Below, one piece after another: positions 60,251 to 64,000 of a stretch of 64,000 bases of DNA. The number at the start of each line of letters is the position of its first letter. The stretch's first letter is position 1. Made by a program: the position numbers and the translations under genes. Origin of the DNA: Clostridiales bacterium (GTDB lineage Bacteria > Bacillota > Clostridia > Saccharofermentanales > Saccharofermentanaceae); the NCBI GenBank assembly GCA_017964005.1, contig JAGCSR010000031.1, forward strand, positions 1 to 64,000, in the 5' to 3' direction. A model generated the notes under the pieces. The model saw nothing but the letters and a program-made list of their open reading frames with translations. It did not search any database and was not told where the DNA came from.

Positions 60251-61927
60251 ATGAGAAAGAGTATGTGTGCCGCGGCAGCGGTTGTCATGCTGATCAACGC
60301 GTTTTGTCTGACTTCCTGTTCTCCGGGGAAAGTCACACCCAAACCCGATCCTTCGGACACATCCGGGACCACGGTTACGGCTGCCGCATCTGAGACAACG
60401 ACAGAAACTTCGGCGGAGGAGACGACTGAGGCAACAACGGAAACATCCGAGACGAGTATTCAGACTCTTGTGACACCTCCGGATAAGGGCTGTCAGATAG
60501 CTTTCCCGACAGGTGATGTCTATAACTACGATATGGATCTCAAGTTCGATCCGGATAAGAAGACAGTCGGTGGGCATGTTGTTTTCGAGTATTTCAACGA
60601 TTCGGAAGATACCTGGAAGAAGCTGTGCATGAGGGATTATCCTTCGCTTTTTGCAGAAGACGGTTCACACGGCAAGAATTCCGATGGCGGAATTACCGAG
60701 ATCGAAAATATCGAAGATGATAAGTGCGGCAAGCTCAAATACAAAAGAGATAAAGAAGATGTCTCGGTCCTCTGGATCGATCTGTCCGAGCCTTTAAAGC
60801 CGGGTGAGAAGCGTGTCCTGTCATATGACTTTACTGCCAAGATACCTGCTGTTGCCGACAGGTTCGGCTACTATAAAGACATCTATAACGTTACGAACTT
60901 CTATCCCATTCTTGCCGAATACAGGGACGGCGCATGGTCACATGAAACCTTCTCCGATACAGGCGAATGCTTCTATTCCGAGATATCAAACTACAAGGTC
61001 AAACTCGATGTTCCGTCAGGTTATATCGTCGCATCATCCGGAGAAGAGATCGATTCATCCGAGAAGGACGGGATCCTTACCTACAACTTCGAAGCGCCCT
61101 TCGTAAGAGACTTCGTATTCTGCGCCGGAGACAAGCTCAAGAAGGAACAGAAGCAGCTGGGCGATGTCATGGTCAATGTCTATTACAACGAGGCGGACAA
61201 ACCCGATATCGATTTGGACAAGCTCGTTGAGAAGACTTATAAGACTGCGGATATCTCTCTTACGACATATAACAGCGAGTTTGGCAAGTATCCTTATGAT
61301 GAACTCGATATCCTTTATGCAACCATTGCGGCAGGCGGAATGGAATATCCGAATCTTGTTATCATCGATAATTCCGAGGCTGAGACACTGGCAGATGACG
61401 CTCACGTAGTTCACCTGGAGATGGATATATGCCATGAGATCGCGCACCAGTGGTTCATGAATATCGTCGGATCTGATTCGGGCAGGGAGCCGTGGCTCGA
61501 TGAGACCCTTGCATCCTATGCCGAGATATTGTATCTGCAGGAGTCCGGTCAGGAAGAGAATTCACACATCACATGGGTAAGCCGTGAACGTTTTGACCTG
61601 AGTGCTGCGGACGAATCCAAACCGGATTCCATGCCTCACGGAATGTTCGAGACTGATACGGATTATATTGATCTTGCCATAGACGAGTATAAGGATGATT
61701 TCAACTACATAAACAACATCTACGGTCTCGGCAAGGCGTTCATGTATCAGACAGAACAGCTGATCGGCAAGGAAGAACTGCATGCCGTGATCCGCGCTTA
61801 TGTCCAGGCAAATGCTTTCAAGAACGCAGACACGGAAGATTTCTTCGAGGTCTTCTACAAATACTTGGGTCACGATAACGATAAGGTAGAGAACATGATA
61901 GACATGATGTTTTCTACTTTGGACTGA
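60251..61927 (+). CDS. M1-family metallopeptidase lipoprotein, copy 1
   Basis: 558 aa. Lipobox CLTSC, a Thr/Glu-rich stalk (about 30-75), an N-terminal beta domain (YDMDLKFDPDKKTVGGHVVF), then the M1 catalytic domain with substrate motif AAGGMEYPNLVI and zinc site HEIAHQWF (395-402) followed by WLDETLASYAE. It is probably an aminopeptidase or related enzyme on the outer face of the membrane. A paralogue of the same length follows 24 nt later. Confidence 0.88.
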   Translation: MRKSMCAAAAVVMLINAFCLTSCSPGKVTPKPDPSDTSGTTVTAAASETTTETSAEETTEATTETSETSIQTLVTPPDKGCQIAFPTGDVYNYDMDLKFDPDKKTVGGHVVFEYFNDSEDTWKKLCMRDYPSLFAEDGSHGKNSDGGITEIENIEDDKCGKLKYKRDKEDVSVLWIDLSEPLKPGEKRVLSYDFTAKIPAVADRFGYYKDIYNVTNFYPILAEYRDGAWSHETFSDTGECFYSEISNYKVKLDVPSGYIVASSGEEIDSSEKDGILTYNFEAPFVRDFVFCAGDKLKKEQKQLGDVMVNVYYNEADKPDIDLDKLVEKTYKTADISLTTYNSEFGKYPYDELDILYATIAAGGMEYPNLVIIDNSEAETLADDAHVVHLEMDICHEIAHQWFMNIVGSDSGREPWLDETLASYAEILYLQESGQEENSHITWVSRERFDLSAADESKPDSMPHGMFETDTDYIDLAIDEYKDDFNYINNIYGLGKAFMYQTEQLIGKEELHAVIRAYVQANAFKNADTEDFFEVFYKYLGHDNDKVENMIDMMFSTLD

Positions 61928-61951
61928 TGATATGGTAAAGGGGGATTACAA

Positions 61952-63628
61952 ATGAAACATAAGATATCATTAACACTTATAGCTTTGGCGCTTACAGGTT
62001 CGATGGCTCTGTCATCGTGTTCGCTTGTCAAGCCTTCAGAAACAACAGAAGAGACCACTGCAGCTTCAACAACAGAAGCAACTATGACCGAGAGCGCATC
62101 TGAGAGTACAACGGAATCAGAGACTGAGGCTACAACGACTACGTCTGAGACGACCACATCCGAGACGAGAGTAATAGAACCCATAACGCCTCCCGAGAAG
62201 GGCTGCGCCATCGAGTTCCCGGACCGTGAAGTGTACGATTACAAGATGGACCTCAAGTTCGACCCTAAGGATCAGACGATAGGCGGGCATGTTGTTTTCG
62301 ATTTCTATAATGATTCAAAGGATACCTGGAATGAACTGTGCCTGAGGGATTATCCATCACTGTTCGATTCCGAGAAAGTTTACGCAACGGGCCTGAAGAA
62401 GGGCGGCGGATTGACCGTGATAAGTAATATCAAGGACAGCAGGTCCGGGTCTTTGTCTCATAAACGTGATGGAAGCGATGTGTCGGTGGTATGGATAGAT
62501 CTCGATAAGCCTTTGGCGCCTTCTGAGCACATGACACTGGAATACGACTTCGTTACCATGATCCCCAATAACCCCGACAGGTTCGGCGTGTACGGCGGCA
62601 TCTATAACGTCTGCAACTTCTATCCTATCCTGGCGGAATATGTTGACGGCGGCTGGTCCCATTTGCCTTACATCTCGGAAGGTGAGTGCTTCTATTCCGA
62701 GATCTCAAACTACCATGTTACGATCGAAGCTCCCAAGGCATATACATTTGCTTCTACCGGAAGCGAGGTGTCGTCCGACCAGTCCGGAGATAACCTGATC
62801 CATAAGTTCGAGGCGCCGTTCGTAAGAGATTTCGTGTTCAGTACCTGCGAGTTCTATGAGAAGAAGACGAATAAGTTGGAAGGCGTTGATGTCAATGTGT
62901 TCTACAGTTCCGACAAACCTGCGCAGCTGGAGATGAACGGAGTAGTGGATGTGTGTTTTAAGACTGCCGAGACTTCATTGAAAGCATTCGGCGATGCTTT
63001 CGGCAAATACCCGTATGCGGACCTCGATATCGTCCTGTCGGAACTTGCGGCAGGAGGAATGGAATATCCGAATCTCGTTATCATCACGAACGATGTCTGC
63101 CATGACTATGTCAGGATGTTCAGATCCTACGATCAGCTGGAGGTATGTCTTGCACACGAGATCGGACATCAGTGGTTCATGGGTATAGTCGGATCCAATT
63201 CGGCAGCCGAACCCTGGCTTGATGAATCTATTACATCCTATACGGAACTTGTTTATTACGAGTATGTAGGAGGAAAGCAGTTTGAGAATCAGGTAATGGG
63301 ATACACCAGCAAGGATTGGGATATGTCGGCGCTGGACAGGGACAAGGACGAGAACTCAGGCTATTATGTTGATTCCCCGTACTCGGAGTTTGCTACCGAT
63401 ATGGACTATGTCAGTATGATCTACGGTACCGGCAAGGGCTTCTGTTATCAGATGGAAGAAGCGGTGGGGCGCGATGAGTTCCACGGGGCCCTTCGTGCAT
63501 ATGTGCATAAGTATGCCTTCACGAATGCCAATACCAAGGACTTCCTTGCGGTCCTTTACGGGGTTGTCGGACGAGACAACGACAAGCTTAATAAGATCAT
63601 CAACAATATGCTCCGCACTAAGATCTGA
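61952..63628 (+). CDS. M1-family metallopeptidase lipoprotein, copy 2
   Basis: 558 aa, a paralogue of the preceding gene over the whole length. Lipobox LSSC, Thr/Glu-rich stalk, the same beta domain (YDYKMDLKFDPKDQTIGGHV), LAAGGMEYPNLVII and zinc site HEIGHQWF (402-409) with WLDESITSYTE. The divergence in the stalk and the signal peptide shows that the duplication is not recent. GGGGGA precedes the ATG. The two copies are probably cotranscribed. Confidence 0.88.
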   Translation: MKHKISLTLIALALTGSMALSSCSLVKPSETTEETTAASTTEATMTESASESTTESETEATTTTSETTTSETRVIEPITPPEKGCAIEFPDREVYDYKMDLKFDPKDQTIGGHVVFDFYNDSKDTWNELCLRDYPSLFDSEKVYATGLKKGGGLTVISNIKDSRSGSLSHKRDGSDVSVVWIDLDKPLAPSEHMTLEYDFVTMIPNNPDRFGVYGGIYNVCNFYPILAEYVDGGWSHLPYISEGECFYSEISNYHVTIEAPKAYTFASTGSEVSSDQSGDNLIHKFEAPFVRDFVFSTCEFYEKKTNKLEGVDVNVFYSSDKPAQLEMNGVVDVCFKTAETSLKAFGDAFGKYPYADLDIVLSELAAGGMEYPNLVIITNDVCHDYVRMFRSYDQLEVCLAHEIGHQWFMGIVGSNSAAEPWLDESITSYTELVYYEYVGGKQFENQVMGYTSKDWDMSALDRDKDENSGYYVDSPYSEFATDMDYVSMIYGTGKGFCYQMEEAVGRDEFHGALRAYVHKYAFTNANTKDFLAVLYGVVGRDNDKLNKIINNMLRTKI

Positions 63629-63633
63629 TATCG

Positions 63634-63693
63634 AAAACTGAGAACCTCAACATCTAAAACTGAGTATCTTAATCCGTTCGGATACCCTATAAT
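63634..63693 (+). promoter_or_regulatory. Direct repeats and -10 element before the beta-helix gene
   Basis: AAAACTGAG occurs at 63634-63642 and 63656-63664, 22 nt apart, followed by TATAAT at 63688-63693. No -35 box is evident, so an activator may bind the repeats. Confidence 0.4.
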
Positions 63694-63730
63694 ATTACTT
63701 GGACTAAAACGTACCGAGGAGGTATCTTGA

Positions 63731-64000
63731 ATGGCTAAGATCTATTATGTTGACGCAGGTGTTGCAGCATCCGGTGACGGAAGTCAGTCTGCTCCTTTTA
63801 AGACTATCGGCGAGGCGGCAAAGATCGCGCTCCCGGGAGATGAAGTTATAGTAAGAGACGGGATATACCGTGAGCACGTAATCCCTGCCAATGCAGGTAC
63901 GGAAGATGCCCGCATCGCATACCGTTCCGAGACCCCTCTCGGTGCCGTTATTACCGGAGGTGAAGAAGTAAAAGACTGGAAGCCTTACGAGGGCAATGTC
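63731..64000 (+). CDS. Right-handed beta-helix protein, start only
   Basis: First 90 codons, cut by the window end. AGGAGG precedes ATG 63731. The sequence KIYYVDAGVAASGDGSQSAP, then FKTIGEAAKIALPGDEVIVR and DGIYREHVIPANAG, is typical of pectate-lyase-fold and DUF1565-type proteins. There is no signal peptide. A polysaccharide lyase or glycosidase is possible; the catalytic part is not in the window. Confidence 0.75.
   Translation, partial: MAKIYYVDAGVAASGDGSQSAPFKTIGEAAKIALPGDEVIVRDGIYREHVIPANAGTEDARIAYRSETPLGAVITGGEEVKDWKPYEGNV

Overview
The window reads as a chromosome segment of a low-to-mid GC Gram-positive (Bacillota, class Clostridia; a gut or rumen Oscillospiraceae/Saccharofermentans-like organism is my guess). 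The evidence is a CIRCE/hrcA heat-shock operon, NrdR, strong AGGAGG-type ribosome sites with several TTG starts, a cobalamin-dependent methionine synthase lacking its activation domain, many lipobox lipoproteins with Thr/Glu-rich stalks, and LytTR-DUF3021, PadR and CPBP cassettes. No rRNA, tRNA, CRISPR array, transposase or phage gene was seen. All family names come from reading translations; no search was run.

Layout. 1-7.4 kb: nrdR, an OmpR/histidine-kinase pair, nth, recG, rsmD, coaD and a coiled-coil protein, tightly packed and closed by a terminator. 7.4-10.5 kb: an AAA ATPase plus Toprim-like protein pair (OLD/DUF4276-like, possibly defensive) translationally coupled to hemW. 10.5-12.5 kb: an ECF sigma/membrane anti-sigma pair, then a convergent remnant of another ECF sigma gene. 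12.6-19.1 kb: sigma-A promoter and CIRCE, then hrcA-grpE-clpP-dnaK-dnaJ-prmA, with clpP unusually inside the dnaK operon. 19.2-20.8 kb: a ThiD-like protein that has lost its catalytic loop, and a frameshifted small gene. 20.9-32 kb: methyl-group metabolism. metH is on its own, while a five-gene operon on the minus strand encodes a FecBCD/BtuFCD-type importer, metF and the stand-alone MetH activation protein; this suggests B12 import feeding methionine synthesis. Between them lie a stalked lipoprotein, an LRR-transglutaminase lipoprotein and a degenerate orphan histidine kinase.

32-50 kb is accessory and envelope-rich: a membrane Ser/Thr kinase, a tandem dyad repeat, a zinc-ribbon protein paired with a large HExxH protein, a 50-residue pilin-like peptide, several lipoproteins, a HIT-like protein, a PadR-DUF2812-CPBP cassette with a clear operator/promoter, a large solute-binding lipoprotein, an amber-interrupted lipoprotein, a DUF6273/BspA-repeat lipoprotein, two abutting gene fragments and a purine-nucleoside NUP-family lipoprotein. 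50.1-51.6 kb holds the most unusual non-coding structure: eleven GTATACC half-sites between convergent genes, next to an XRE regulator fused to an alarmone-hydrolase-like HD domain.

51.7-64 kb: flavin reductase-like protein, a small Cys-pair protein, an AraC-GGDEF fusion, a GNAT, an intracellular GH27 alpha-galactosidase with an inserted domain and an overlapping SLH-like gene, a Na/Pi cotransporter, a LytTR/DUF3021 pair with putative direct-repeat operators, a His/Ser-rich zinc-ribbon protein with a possible -1 frameshift site, two tandem M1-peptidase lipoproteins, and the start of a beta-helix protein cut by the window edge.
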